DNA of 64,000 bases from Hymenobacter siberiensis (GTDB lineage: Bacteria; Bacteroidota; Bacteroidia; Cytophagales; Hymenobacteraceae), in the NCBI RefSeq assembly GCF_018967865.2, contig NZ_JAHLZY020000001.1, positions 496,001-560,000 of the forward strand, in the 5' to 3' direction. Made by a program: the position numbers and the translations under genes. Shown here in pieces: positions 28,395 to 37,365 of the stretch; within the stretch, counting starts at the first letter, position 1; the number at the start of each line of letters is the position of its first letter. Under the pieces are notes generated by a model. That model was given only the letters and a program-made list of their open reading frames with translations. It ran no database searches and had not been told where the DNA came from.

Positions 28395-28431
28395 AAAAAT
28401 CCCCTGCCAGAGTATCTGGCAGGGGATTTTT
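28395..28431. terminator. Bidirectional terminator between adhesin and ABC importer genes
   Basis: A 16-bp stem AAAAATCCCCTGCCAG with its complement around AGTAT lies between two convergent genes and ends in T runs on both strands. Confidence 0.88.
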
Positions 28432-28459
28432 GGTTGAATGGCTGCGGCGCGCCGCCGTG

Positions 28460-30031
28460 CTACTGCCGCAGATACCCGCTCAAATCCGACACACTCATGA
28501 TGCCAAGCTTCTGCGCCTGCTGCCCACGCATGAGCAGGGCATACGTATTGTTGAAGCCCAGCGGGGCCAGCCACTCCAGGCCAAAGCGGCGGCGGAACTC
28601 TGCGCGTACGTAGTTCAGCACCGCTGCCGGCCGCCCGCCCAGCGAGTCGACCACGGCGGGCCGGGGCTGCAGCAGCACCAGCAGGCCGGTGCCGGTGTAC
28701 TCGGGGTACATATCGATGGCCCCGCTGCGCAGCGCCTCGAAGCAGATGGTGGTGCCGCCGAGGCCGGTTTTGGTTTCCACCGCCAGGTCGGTATTGCCCC
28801 GGATGAGGGCCGCGTATAGCTCGGCCAGAATGTACTGCTCGGCGAAAATCTTCGAGCCCAGCTTCACCACCGCCGCACCCGACACGGCCGGGCGGGCATC
28901 CCGCCACAGCCCGCGCCGCCGTAGAAAGGCTTCGGCAATGGCTTTTGGGGCCTGATGCAGGTAGTCGGCCCGGTAGTTCAAATCGGTCATTACCGAGTCC
29001 GAAATCTGGTTGTCCAGCATCGCCAGAATTGCTCCCAGCTCGGGATGCTCGCGCAGCAGGGCGGGGCGCACCACGGGCACGGCGTAGTAGGGCGGGAACA
29101 CGCGGCGGTCGTCGCGCAGCACGCGCAGGCCGTAGGCCCGGATGCGGCCGTCGGTGCTGTAGCCGTCAATCACGTCCACGTTGGCATTGCGGGCGGCCTC
29201 ATACACCAGCGCGGGGGCCAGCACCACGCTGGGCAGGTGTGTGAGGCCGTAGCTTTTGGTGAGGCCCGGCAGCCCATCGGCCCGCCCCACAAACTCGGGG
29301 CTGAAGCCGGCCAGCAGCTTGCCCGTGGCGCGGGGCAACAGGTATAGCCCGCCCAGCAGTGGCAGTGCCACCAGCAGCGCCGCGCCCACCTGCCCCAGGC
29401 GGCGCGTGCTCAGCTTTTGCACGCCGCCCAGCAGCGCATCAAACGCCAGGGCCAGGCCGGCGGCGGGCAGGGCACCGGCCAGTATCATCACCGGGTTGTT
29501 GAGGGCGATGCCGCCGAAAATGAACTCGCCCAGCCCGCCGGCCGCCACGTAGGCCGCCAGCGTGGCCACACCCACGTTGATGACGGTGGCCGTGCGAATG
29601 CCGGCCATGAGCACCGGCAGCGCCAACGGCAATTCTACCCGGCGCAGCACCTGCCCATCGGTCAGGCCGAGGCCCCGGGCGGCTTCCACCACGGCCGGCG
29701 GCACCCCCCGAATGCCCGCCAGTGTGTTGCGGATAATGGGCAGTAGCGAATACAGGAACAGCGCAAAAATGGCCGGTTTCGGCCCAATGCCCAGCACCGG
29801 AATCAGGAAACCGAGCAGGGCGATGCTGGGCACCGTTTGGAGCACGCCAGCCACGCCCAGCACCGCCGGGGCCCAGCGCGGCCGGCGCGACAAAAACAGC
29901 CCCAGCGGCACGCCCACCAGTACCCCCAGCAGCAGCGAGCCCGCCGTGAGGCCGATGTGCTGCACCGTTTGCTCGCCGAGCTTGCCGGCCTGCTCGTGCC
30001 AGAAAGTGAAGAGGGCCGTTAGCGTTTCCAT
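28460..30031 (-). CDS. OpuB/ProW-type ABC permease fused to substrate-binding domain
   Basis: A 523-residue fusion. Residues 1-210 are an ABC permease with the family loop ARGLGLTDGQVLRRVELPLALPVLMAG. After a further helix, residues about 245-523 form an OpuAC/ProX-like binding domain (VYEAARNANVDVIDGYSTDGR, LGSKIFAEQYILAELYAALI, GTGLLVLLQPRP). Such importers take up glycine betaine, choline or carnitine for osmoprotection. Start ATG 30031 is chosen because upstream codons are low-complexity proline-rich read-through. The ATPase gene lies 49 bases upstream on the same strand, forming a complete two-gene importer. Confidence 0.92.
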   Translation of the reverse strand: METLTALFTFWHEQAGKLGEQTVQHIGLTAGSLLLGVLVGVPLGLFLSRRPRWAPAVLGVAGVLQTVPSIALLGFLIPVLGIGPKPAIFALFLYSLLPIIRNTLAGIRGVPPAVVEAARGLGLTDGQVLRRVELPLALPVLMAGIRTATVINVGVATLAAYVAAGGLGEFIFGGIALNNPVMILAGALPAAGLALAFDALLGGVQKLSTRRLGQVGAALLVALPLLGGLYLLPRATGKLLAGFSPEFVGRADGLPGLTKSYGLTHLPSVVLAPALVYEAARNANVDVIDGYSTDGRIRAYGLRVLRDDRRVFPPYYAVPVVRPALLREHPELGAILAMLDNQISDSVMTDLNYRADYLHQAPKAIAEAFLRRRGLWRDARPAVSGAAVVKLGSKIFAEQYILAELYAALIRGNTDLAVETKTGLGGTTICFEALRSGAIDMYPEYTGTGLLVLLQPRPAVVDSLGGRPAAVLNYVRAEFRRRFGLEWLAPLGFNNTYALLMRGQQAQKLGIMSVSDLSGYLRQ

Positions 30032-30080
30032 GGGCAAAGGGGGAGCGGGGAGTGGGAAGCGGGGAGTGGGCGCAGGGGGC

Positions 30081-31037
30081 TTAGCGTTTCCATGCGTCCT
30101 CCTCCCGTTGTAAAGCTTCGCCAAAACCCGCCATCAGCTGGGCCACCGTGAAGGGCGCTGCCGCTGCTGCTGAGCCGGTCAGGGCTTCCAGTGCCTCGTG
30201 TACGGTGGTTCCAGCGCGGAAAGCGTCTTTTGGTCCTTCGGCTTCATTGCCCTCAAAAACATCGCCCAACGTGAGCGTGCGTAGCTGCAAAGTCAGCCGT
30301 TCGGCCGCAAAAAACCGGCGTACAAAGTCGTTGGCGGGTCGAAACAGCAGCTCGCGCGGCGTGCCCAGTTGCTGAATCTGGCCGGCATCGAGCAGCATAA
30401 TGCGGTCGGCGAGCTCGAAGGCTTCGGTCACGTCGTGGGTCACGAGCACCATCGTTTTGCTGCGCAGTTCCTCCAGCTCCCGAAACTCGTGCCGGATGCT
30501 GGCCCGGGTTACGGGGTCGAGGGCCCCAAAGGGCTCATCGAGCAGGATGATGGGCGGGTCGGCGGCCAGGGCGCGGGCCAGCCCCACGCGCTGCTGCTGC
30601 CCGCCCGAGAGCTGGTGCGGATACTGCTCGGCGTAGCGCGCGGCCGGCAAATGCAGCCGCGTGAGCAGCGCCTCGGTGCGCGCCGCGATGGCCGCCGGGG
30701 CGTGGCCCAGCAGGCGGGGCACCACGGCCACGTTCTCGGCCACGGTGTAGTGCGGCAGCAGCCCCACCTGCTGAATAACGTAGCCAATGCCGCGCCGCAG
30801 CACTTCGGGCCGCTGGCTGAGCACATCCTGGCCGTTGATTTCGATGCGGCCGCCATCGGGCTCAATCAGGCGGTTGAGCATTTTGAGCAGCGTGGTTTTG
30901 CCGCAGCCGCTGGGGCCCAGCAGCACCAGCGTTTCGCCGGCTGCTACCGCAAACGACACGTCCTGCACCACCGCGTGCGCCCCAAACGCCTTGCGCAAAT
31001 GCGATACTTGGATGACGGGCGGCGGGGTTTGGGGCAT
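30081..31037 (-). CDS. ABC transporter ATPase (ProV/OpuBA type)
   Basis: A 318-residue ATP-binding subunit. Walker A is GPSGCGKTT near residue 43, the signature is LSGGQQQRVGLARA, Walker B is IILLDEPFGALD, and the switch His is in VLVTHDVTEAFELAD. A C-terminal tail of about 80 residues follows; it is not a recognisable tandem CBS pair, so osmotic sensing by CBS domains seems absent. It powers the fused permease encoded immediately downstream. Start ATG 31037 is preferred over an in-frame extension to 31136 that overlaps the divergent gene. Confidence 0.93.
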   Translation of the reverse strand: MPQTPPPVIQVSHLRKAFGAHAVVQDVSFAVAAGETLVLLGPSGCGKTTLLKMLNRLIEPDGGRIEINGQDVLSQRPEVLRRGIGYVIQQVGLLPHYTVAENVAVVPRLLGHAPAAIAARTEALLTRLHLPAARYAEQYPHQLSGGQQQRVGLARALAADPPIILLDEPFGALDPVTRASIRHEFRELEELRSKTMVLVTHDVTEAFELADRIMLLDAGQIQQLGTPRELLFRPANDFVRRFFAAERLTLQLRTLTLGDVFEGNEAEGPKDAFRAGTTVHEALEALTGSAAAAAPFTVAQLMAGFGEALQREEDAWKR

Positions 31038-31127
31038 AAAGCAACAACGGCGAAGGAGCAAGGTAAACCCGCGGCGCTCCATCGGGTTACAGCTACCGGC
31101 GACTGTTCGCCGCTTTTCTGCTGCTCT

Positions 31128-32258
31128 ATGCGCCATTCGTTCCGGTCTTTGCTATTGCTTGTCGCCCTGCTGGGGGCGGCCCCCGCCGCGCTCCGCGCCC
31201 AGGACGCGCCCGCCACCCCGCCGCGCCCCGACCGCACGCCGCCCCACGTCTTCACCATTCCCAATTTCCGGACTGAAAGCGGGACCACCCTGCCCCTGGC
31301 CCGTGTGGTGTACGGCACCTACGGCCACCTCAACGCCGCCCACGACAACGCCATCCTGCTGCCCTCGCACTACATGGCCGACCGCCACGGCTACGAGTGG
31401 CTCATGGGGCCGGGCAAGGCCCTCGATACCACCAAAGTATTCCTGGTCACCAGCGAGCTGTTTGGCAACGGCCATTCCTCGTCGCCCAGCAACACGCCGG
31501 AGCCCTTCCACGGCCCGCGCTTCCCCGTCATGACCATCCGCGACAACGTGGCCGCTGTGCATCAGCTGCTGGTCAATGATTTGAAAATAAACCACCTGCG
31601 GGCCATTATCGGCTTTTCGATGGGGGCGCAGCAGGCCTTTCAATGGGCCGTGAGCTACCCCACCTTTGCCGACCGCCTCGTGGCCACCTCGGGCACGGCC
31701 AAAACCTACCCCCACGGCATCGTGCGCCTCGAAGGCCAGATTGCGGCCCTCACCGCCGATGCCGCCTTCCAGAACGGCGACTACACCGCGCCGCCCACCA
31801 AGGGCATTGAAGCCTTTTCCGTCGTCTGGACGGCCTGGCTCTACTCGCAGGAGTGGTGGCGGCTGGAGCTCTGGAAAGCCGATAATAAGCCCGGCACCAC
31901 CTTCGAGCAGGTGCTGCACGAGTACCGCACGCACTTCATCCCCGGAGCCGATGCCAACGACCTGATTTTGCAGATGAGAACCTGGGAATCGAATAACGTG
32001 GGCGCCACTACCGGCTTCGGAGGCAACGTCGAAAAGGCCCTCCGCAGCATTAAAGCGCCCATTCTCTACATGCCTTCGGCCACGGACCTGTACTTCCCGC
32101 TCACCGATGCCCGCTACGAAGCCGCCTTCATCCCGGGCGTGGTGCTCAAGCCCATTCCGTCGTTGTGGGGCCACACCGCCGGGGCCGCTCCCAACCCCGC
32201 CGATGCCAAGTTTCTGAACGACAACATCAAGCAGTTTCTGGCGCAGCTCCGGCGCTAG
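31128..32258 (+). CDS. Exported MetX-like alpha/beta hydrolase
   Basis: A 376-residue alpha/beta hydrolase with a signal peptide (MRHSFRSLLLLVALLGAAPAALRAQ). The body follows the homoserine O-acetyltransferase fold: LPLARVVYGTYGHLN early, IRDNVAAVHQLL, the nucleophile elbow IGFSMGAQQAFQWA, PSATDLYFPL with the Asp, and SLWGHTAGA with the His. MetX enzymes are cytoplasmic and act in methionine synthesis, so the signal peptide argues for a different, extracytoplasmic hydrolase or esterase role. It diverges from the ABC importer and ends at a short palindromic terminator. Confidence 0.85.
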   Translation: MRHSFRSLLLLVALLGAAPAALRAQDAPATPPRPDRTPPHVFTIPNFRTESGTTLPLARVVYGTYGHLNAAHDNAILLPSHYMADRHGYEWLMGPGKALDTTKVFLVTSELFGNGHSSSPSNTPEPFHGPRFPVMTIRDNVAAVHQLLVNDLKINHLRAIIGFSMGAQQAFQWAVSYPTFADRLVATSGTAKTYPHGIVRLEGQIAALTADAAFQNGDYTAPPTKGIEAFSVVWTAWLYSQEWWRLELWKADNKPGTTFEQVLHEYRTHFIPGADANDLILQMRTWESNNVGATTGFGGNVEKALRSIKAPILYMPSATDLYFPLTDARYEAAFIPGVVLKPIPSLWGHTAGAAPNPADAKFLNDNIKQFLAQLRR

Positions 32259-32266
32259 AGGCAAGA

Positions 32267-32303
32267 GAACGGTCATGCTTCGGCTGCGCTCAGCATGACC
32301 GTT
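32267..32303. repeat. Truncated GTCATG-family hairpin serving as terminator
   Basis: AACGGTCATGC pairs with GCATGACCGTT around a loop TTCGGCTGCGCTCA that is the remains of one arm of the full-size family. It lies between two convergent genes and ends in a run of T. Confidence 0.82.
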
Positions 32304-32324
32304 TTTACAGCAGCTAAGACGCGG

Positions 32325-32681
32325 CTACCAGAGCCGAATATCCGTCATGCCCGCCGGAATGGGCGGCTGGTTGCTGAAACCCAGCACGCACCAGTCGGCC
32401 TCTACGCCGAAGTTGCCGCCTTGCAGCACGTAGCTCACCCAGCGGGTAATGGTGCGGCCGGTATGGTTGTTGGCTTCGGGGTCGAACTCGCGCAGCAGCA
32501 GCACATCGCCCACCTGAAAATCCTCGTGGTTGCGGCGCACATCGAAGGGCTTGTAGCCCGCTCGCACCGCCGCGAAGCAGTCGGGCCACAGCGGCAGCTC
32601 GTGGGTGTGCACGTGGGTTGGGTCGGAGGCGTGAAACTGGGGGGCGAAAGCCTCGGAAATCAGGTTTGGGTACGTAGTCAT
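32325..32681 (-). CDS. DUF3850 (ASCH/PUA-like) protein
   Basis: A 118-residue protein matching the DUF3850 pattern. HTHELPLWPDCFAAVRAGYK comes first, then PFDVRRNHEDFQVGDVLLLREFDP, then TRWVSYVLQGGNFG and WCVLGF. The fold is related to ASCH/PUA domains, which bind RNA, and DUF3850 genes are frequent in phages and mobile DNA. Here it stands alone between convergent and divergent neighbours. The precise role is unknown. Confidence 0.85.
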   Translation of the reverse strand: MTTYPNLISEAFAPQFHASDPTHVHTHELPLWPDCFAAVRAGYKPFDVRRNHEDFQVGDVLLLREFDPEANNHTGRTITRWVSYVLQGGNFGVEADWCVLGFSNQPPIPAGMTDIRLW

Positions 32682-33006
32682 ATAATTGCGATGCTAAATA
32701 AAGGTAAGCTGCTCCCGGCCGGAGGGCCAGCAGCTGGCCCGCTACGGTAGGGCGCGGAATCTTATCAAGATAATGAATAATGGCGGGCCAAGGGGCAGTA
32801 ACAATAAGGAAATCAGTGCGGTTCCAACGCTTCGCGCGTTGTTGTTTCCCGCATCGCCGTGGCTTGGCCCAGCCGGTGCGGGATGCGAAAACCCACCGTC
32901 GGGCTATTTAAATCGTTTGGGGTCGGAGCCTGGTGCGCGAATTCCTGCCACCTTTCGCCGCCTGAGTTGTCCTTTTGTAAATTCATTCATTTTCTCTTCC
33001 CCGCTC
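32682..33006 (+). promoter_or_regulatory. Intergenic region before the DUF1028 gene
   Basis: A 325-base divergent gap. No convincing open frame of its own. TCCTTTTG near 32969 resembles the -7 box of the DUF1028 gene but departs from TAnnTTTG at the second base. No repeat of the GTCATG family is present. Confidence 0.35.
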
Positions 33007-34002
33007 ATGCGCTTTCAGTACCTGCTATCCTCATTGCTGCTTCTGTTGCTGGTCGGCCGGCCCGCCGCCGCCCAGATGTATTCCCGCACCGACCCGTTTG
33101 CCCACACCTTCAGTATTGTAGCCCGCGACCCGGCCACCGGCGAAATGGCGGTGGCTGTGCAAAGCCATTGGTTTTCGGTGGGCACCTCGGTGAGCTGGGC
33201 CGAGGCCGGCGTGGGCGCGGTGGCCACGCAGTCATTCACCAACAAGTCCTTTGGCCTGCGCGGCCTGGCCCTCCTAAAAAGCGGCAAAACGGCCCAGCAG
33301 GCGCTCGATGAGCTATTGAGCAACGACGACGGCCGCGACGTGCGTCAGGTGGCCATTCTCGACAACCAGGGCCGCGTGGCCACCCACACCGGCAAAAAAT
33401 GCGTTGATATGGCCGGCCACCAGCAGGGCAACCAGTTCTCGGTGCAGGCCAACATGATGCTTTCGGATAAGGTGTGGCCCGCCATGGCCGCCGCCTACGA
33501 AGCCAATGCCAAGCTGCCCCTGGCCGAGCGTGTGCTGGCCGCCCTCGATGCCGCCCAGGCCGCCGGCGGCGACGTGCGCGGCCGGCAGTCGGCCGCGCTG
33601 CTGGTGGTGCGCGGCACCGCCACCGAAGGCCCCTGGGCCGACCGCCTCATCGACCTGCGCGTGGACGACAGCGCTGCCCCGCTGCCCGAGCTGCACCGCC
33701 TGCTCAGTCTGGACCGCGCCTACGACCACATGAACGCCGGCGACCTGGCCGTGGAAAAAAATGACATGCCGAAAGCCATTCAGGAGTATCAGGCCGCCGA
33801 AAAAATGTTTCCCCAGAACCTGGAAATGAAGTACTGGCACGCCATTACGCTGGCCAATAAGCAGCAGGTGCCCGCCGCGCTGGCCTTGCTCCGCCCCATT
33901 TTCAAGCAGGAGCCCAACTGGCGCACCCTCACCCAGCGCCTGCCCAAAGTAGGCCTGCTCACGGTAACCGATGCCGAGCTGAAGCAGATTCTGGCGCTGT
34001 AG
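33007..34002 (+). CDS. DUF1028-family exported protein
   Basis: A 331-residue protein with signal peptide (ending PAAAQ). The DUF1028 Ntn-hydrolase-like domain spans about residues 30-230: HTFSIVARDPATGEMAVAVQS, VGAVATQSFTNKSFG, QVAILDNQGRVATHTGKKC and GNQFSVQANMM are its blocks. The last 80 residues look like a TPR helix pair plus a short tail. Members have been proposed to be hydrolases, but no substrate is settled. A longer upstream frame is read-through, since the signal peptide starts at ATG 33007. Confidence 0.88.
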   Translation: MRFQYLLSSLLLLLLVGRPAAAQMYSRTDPFAHTFSIVARDPATGEMAVAVQSHWFSVGTSVSWAEAGVGAVATQSFTNKSFGLRGLALLKSGKTAQQALDELLSNDDGRDVRQVAILDNQGRVATHTGKKCVDMAGHQQGNQFSVQANMMLSDKVWPAMAAAYEANAKLPLAERVLAALDAAQAAGGDVRGRQSAALLVVRGTATEGPWADRLIDLRVDDSAAPLPELHRLLSLDRAYDHMNAGDLAVEKNDMPKAIQEYQAAEKMFPQNLEMKYWHAITLANKQQVPAALALLRPIFKQEPNWRTLTQRLPKVGLLTVTDAELKQILAL

Positions 34003-34005
34003 GCT

Positions 34006-34043
34006 AGAACGTCATGTCTCGGCTGCGTTCGACATGACGTTCT
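34006..34043. repeat. Truncated GTCATG-family hairpin
   Basis: AGAACGTCATGTC and GACATGACGTTCT are perfect complements around TCGGCTGCGTTC. It follows the DUF1028 stop by 4 bases and probably terminates that transcript. Confidence 0.85.
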
Positions 34044-34071
34044 TTGTGTTGGCTGTATTCTCACGAAATCT

Positions 34072-35718
34072 ATGCAAACATCTCTCTGTCTCCTCGCTGC
34101 CCTGCTCCTCAGCACCTCCGCCAAGGCGCAAGCCCCGCTCATCGTGCCCAAGCCCGTAGCTGCCGCCTTAGAGCAAGTGCAGCCCGCCGCCATCAAAGCC
34201 CACATCGCCTACCTGGCCGACGACCGCCTGCTGGGCCGCAAGGCCGGCACCCCCGGCTACCAGATGGCCGTCGATTACGTGACGCAGCAGCTGAAAACGC
34301 TGGGCGTGCAACCGGCCGGCGAGGGTGGCACCTTCATCCAGAAAGTGCGGCTGCGGCGCGCCTTCCTCCAGCCCGGCGCTGCTTTCACGGCCCGCGATGC
34401 GCAGGGGGCTGCAATGCCGCTCACGGCCGGGCCGGATTACGTGGTGTACCCCAGCCCCGAGCTGCCCGCCACCAGCGTGAAGGACGCCCCGCTGGCCTTC
34501 GCCGGCTTCGGCATCAACGCGCCCGAGCTGGGCTACGACGACTACGCCGGCCTCGATGTGAAGGGCAAGGTGGTGATGATTGTGCGCGGGGCACCCCGCA
34601 CATTTGCGTCCACCGTAGCCTCGGCCAGCCAGGATTTGGCGGGGCTGCTGAAGGCGGCCATCAACCACGGGGCCGTGGGGCTGATACTGGCCTCTGCCCA
34701 CGCCGGCGCGCTGCCTGACCTCAAAAACGGCACGTACAGCGTGCTCGGGGCCGATGGCAAGGTGGCTGTGTCGCGCACCTTTGCGCCGGGCAGCCGGCAG
34801 CAGTTCTACGGGGCTGTGAGCGCGGCCACGCTCCAGCGCCTGCTGCAGGCCTCGGGCCTCGATACCACGCAGGCTTTCGCGGCCATGCGGAACGGTAAAC
34901 CAGCCTCAGCGGGCCTGAAAACAACGATTAGCGCCAGCGCGCAGGCTACTTATCAGGATATTGAGAGCTACAATGTGGTGGGCAAATTCGTGGGCTCCGA
35001 TGCCAAGCTGCGCGACGAGTACGTGGTGCATTCGGCCCACCTCGACCACCTCGGCGTGGCTGCCCCGGTGCGGGGTGACTCGATTTACAACGGCGCGCAC
35101 GATAATGCCTCGGGCGTGGCCTGCGTGCTCGAAATCGCCAAAGTCTATTCCCGCCTCAAAGACCGGCCGAAGCGCAGCATGCTCTTCGTGTTCATGACCG
35201 GCGAGGAGCTGGGCCTGCTGGGCTCGTCGGCTTTCGCCACTAATCCCACCGTGCCCAAGGCTAAAATCGTGGCCGATATTAACATGGACATGCCCACTAT
35301 TATTGCCCCGCTGCTCTCCGTGGTGGCGCTGGGCGGCCAGCATTCTACGCTACTTGAACCCGTGCAGCGCGCCTGCGCTTACTTGAATATTGACCTGGAA
35401 AAGGACCCCGAGCCCGAGCAGAATCGCTTCATCCGCAGCGACCAGTACAGCTTCGTGACGGCCGGCATTCCGGCCCTGCACCTCAAATACGGCAATAAAA
35501 CCGCCGATGGCCGCAACAACCTCAGCGAAGATGTGCAGAAGTGGCGCGCCGCGACCTACCACAAGCCGCAAGACGACATCAACGGCCGCTTCGACTTCGA
35601 GGCCGGCCGCAAATACGTGCAGCTCTGCTTCCTGGTGGGCTACCAGGTGGCGCAGGCCCCGGCCCGGCCCCAGTGGAACAAGGGCGACTTTTTCGGCCAG
35701 CGCTACGGCCAGCGGTAG
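34072..35718 (+). CDS. M28-family metallopeptidase with PA domain, exported
   Basis: A 548-residue zinc exopeptidase. It has a signal peptide (ending TSAKAQ), a short N-terminal IKAHIAYLADDRLLGRKAGTPG segment, a PA insert at about 110-260 (FAGFGINAPELGYDDYAGLD), and the M28 catalytic domain. Metal and catalytic residues are in VHSAHLDHLGV, NGAHDNASGVA, FVFMTGEELGLLGS and INMDMPTI. It would cleave amino acids from peptides in the periplasm or outside. It follows the DUF1028 gene on the same strand but is separated from it by a hairpin. Confidence 0.93.
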   Translation: MQTSLCLLAALLLSTSAKAQAPLIVPKPVAAALEQVQPAAIKAHIAYLADDRLLGRKAGTPGYQMAVDYVTQQLKTLGVQPAGEGGTFIQKVRLRRAFLQPGAAFTARDAQGAAMPLTAGPDYVVYPSPELPATSVKDAPLAFAGFGINAPELGYDDYAGLDVKGKVVMIVRGAPRTFASTVASASQDLAGLLKAAINHGAVGLILASAHAGALPDLKNGTYSVLGADGKVAVSRTFAPGSRQQFYGAVSAATLQRLLQASGLDTTQAFAAMRNGKPASAGLKTTISASAQATYQDIESYNVVGKFVGSDAKLRDEYVVHSAHLDHLGVAAPVRGDSIYNGAHDNASGVACVLEIAKVYSRLKDRPKRSMLFVFMTGEELGLLGSSAFATNPTVPKAKIVADINMDMPTIIAPLLSVVALGGQHSTLLEPVQRACAYLNIDLEKDPEPEQNRFIRSDQYSFVTAGIPALHLKYGNKTADGRNNLSEDVQKWRAATYHKPQDDINGRFDFEAGRKYVQLCFLVGYQVAQAPARPQWNKGDFFGQRYGQR

Positions 35719-35765
35719 CCGCCGCCCCGGAAACCTTCTGGCCGGCTCAATGGGTTAGACCTTCG

Positions 35766-35773
35766 TACTTTTG
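35766..35773 (+). promoter_or_regulatory. Candidate -7 box for the bacilliredoxin gene
   Basis: TACTTTTG matches TAnnTTTG and is 46 bases before the ATG at 35820. The -33 element is not clear. Confidence 0.5.
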
Positions 35774-35819
35774 CACCCGTACGCGGCCCCGCCGCTTTTC
35801 AATCTAAATTATTACGACA

Positions 35820-36242
35820 ATGGCAGTTTATCCCGAATACATGGTGGCGCCCATCCGCCAGGACCTCACCGAAGTTGGTTTCGAGCAGCTGATGACGGCC
35901 GAGGAGGTTGACTCCGCCCTCGCTTCGAACGAAGGCACCGTGCTGGTGGCCGTGAACTCGGTGTGTGGCTGCGCCGCCGCCAAAGCCCGCCCCGCCCTGA
36001 AAATGGCCCTCGCCAGCGCCGACAAAAAGCCCGGCAAGCTGGTCACCGTTTTTGCCGGCATGGAAACCGAAGCCGTAGCCAAAATGCGCGAGCACCTGCT
36101 GCCCTATCCGCCCTCCTCGCCCTGCATCGCCCTGTTCAAAGACGGCGAGCTGGTGCACATGATTGAGCGCTACCACATCGAAGGCTCCGACGCCATGCGC
36201 ATCGTGAACAACCTGCAAGGTGCGTTCGAAGAGTACTGCTAA
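35820..36242 (+). CDS. BrxA/BrxB-family bacilliredoxin
   Basis: A 140-residue thioredoxin-fold protein of the YphP/YqiW family. The active site is the rare CGC motif in VAVNSVCGCAAAKARPAL. Other family blocks are YPEYMVAPIRQDLTEVGFEQL at the N-terminus, LVTVFAGMETEAVAKMRE, and PPSSPCIALFKDGELVHMIERYHIEG. Bacilliredoxins remove bacillithiol from protein cysteines after oxidative stress in the cytoplasm. The stop codon TAA is also the first three bases of a 53-bp inverted repeat that bounds the downstream GxxExxY cassette. Confidence 0.93.
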   Translation: MAVYPEYMVAPIRQDLTEVGFEQLMTAEEVDSALASNEGTVLVAVNSVCGCAAAKARPALKMALASADKKPGKLVTVFAGMETEAVAKMREHLLPYPPSSPCIALFKDGELVHMIERYHIEGSDAMRIVNNLQGAFEEYC

Positions 36243-36292
36243 ATCACTGATTTTTAGGATTTAAGCGGAGTTCACGGATTTTGTGGACGATT
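36240..36292 (+). repeat. Left 53-bp inverted repeat of the GxxExxY cassette
   Basis: The sequence starts TAAATCACTGATTTTT and matches the reverse complement of 38185-38237 at 49 of 53 positions. Its first three bases are the bacilliredoxin stop codon. Confidence 0.9.
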
Positions 36293-36295
36293 GTG

Positions 36296-36332
36296 AAGGG
36301 CCCCAGCTGCGTGCGCAGTTGGGGCCCTTTTT
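36296..36332 (+). terminator. Strong hairpin terminator
   Basis: AAGGGCCCCAGCTGC pairs with GCAGTTGGGGCCCTT around GTGC and ends in a T run. It lies just inside the left cassette repeat, after the bacilliredoxin gene. Confidence 0.85.
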
Positions 36333-36501
36333 ATGTTATTGAGGCGCAATTAATGGGAGAGCGGGCGGGAGGGATTGTGGAGGAAGCATTTGAACCGGAG
36401 GCTGGATTCGCCAAAATTGACTAGAAGCGCAACTTCCAGGTGGTAAGCTTTAAGGTAATTGTGTACTACTCCCCAAAAACTGGACAGTTTAGCGGGGCAT
36501 G

Positions 36502-37365
36502 TTAAGTAATATGGTTATGATTGAATGTTTGATTGGTTTGGTAGACGTGGGCGGGCGTTTGGCCCCCGAGACTTTGGTGGGGCCGGCGGTGATTGTAGTA
36601 AGCAAAGTACGCGTGTAATTGCTGGTGTAGGTGCCGGCCGTCGTCGGCGGGGTTGAGGTAGATATGCTCCCATTTGACGGTGCGCCAGAGGCGTTCGATG
36701 AAGGCATTGTCGGTGGCGCGGCCCCGACCATCGCGGCTGATGCGGCAGCCGGCGGCCAGCAGGGCTTGCTCGTAGGCCAGGCTGGTGAATTGGCTGCCCT
36801 GGTCGGAGTTGAAGATGTACGGGGCGGGGGCTACGCGCAGGGCATCGGCCAGGGCTTGCAGGCAAAAGCCGACGTCGAGCGAGTTGGAGAGTTGCCAACT
36901 GAGCACGTAGCGCGAGTGCCAGTCCAAAACGGCGGCCAGGTAAAGAAAGCCCTTGGCCATGGGCACATAGGTGATATCCGTGCTCCAGACTTCATTCGGA
37001 GCGGTGGCCGGGCGGTCGCGCAGCAGGTAGGGATATGGCGTAACACCTTGATCAGGAATGGATAAGCGCGGATTGGGGTAAATCGGCTCGTGGCCCATCA
37101 GGCGCACGAGGCGGCGCACGCGCTTCTCGTTGACGGCGTGCCCGGCCAGGCGCAGGTGGTCGCGCAGGCCGAGTACACCCTTGAAGTTGTGCGTGGTGAA
37201 CTCCTCATCGAGCAGGCGCATGAGGTGGAGATTATAGGCGCTTTCCCCGCAGGGCTGGTAATAAAAGCTGCTGCGCGCCAGGCCCAGGGCCTGGCAGCGG
37301 GCAGTCACCGAGCCGCCAGCTGGGTCTGGGGACTGCACCAGAGCGCGTTGCTGGGTCGTGCTCAT
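36502..37365 (-). CDS. IS3-family transposase OrfB (DDE integrase)
   Basis: A 287-residue integrase-core protein. It has the helical HTH_21 segment (HNFKGVLGLRDHLRLAGHAVNEKRVRRLV) and then the catalytic core. DDE residues are in WSTDITYVP, FNSDQGSQFTS and, 35 residues later, NAFIERLWRTVKWEHIY. The C-terminal YNHRRPHQSLGGQTPA is typical. ATG 37365 overlaps the orfA stop, but the functional transposase is expected as an OrfAB fusion made by -1 frameshifting on the A8 run at 37376-37383. Confidence 0.95.
   Translation of the reverse strand: MSTTQQRALVQSPDPAGGSVTARCQALGLARSSFYYQPCGESAYNLHLMRLLDEEFTTHNFKGVLGLRDHLRLAGHAVNEKRVRRLVRLMGHEPIYPNPRLSIPDQGVTPYPYLLRDRPATAPNEVWSTDITYVPMAKGFLYLAAVLDWHSRYVLSWQLSNSLDVGFCLQALADALRVAPAPYIFNSDQGSQFTSLAYEQALLAAGCRISRDGRGRATDNAFIERLWRTVKWEHIYLNPADDGRHLHQQLHAYFAYYNHRRPHQSLGGQTPAHVYQTNQTFNHNHIT

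Noticed and set aside
36240..36292. Treating the 53-bp repeat simply as a terminator
   Set aside because: It has no internal hairpin of its own and occurs as a distant inverted pair; a separate strong terminator follows at 36296-36332.
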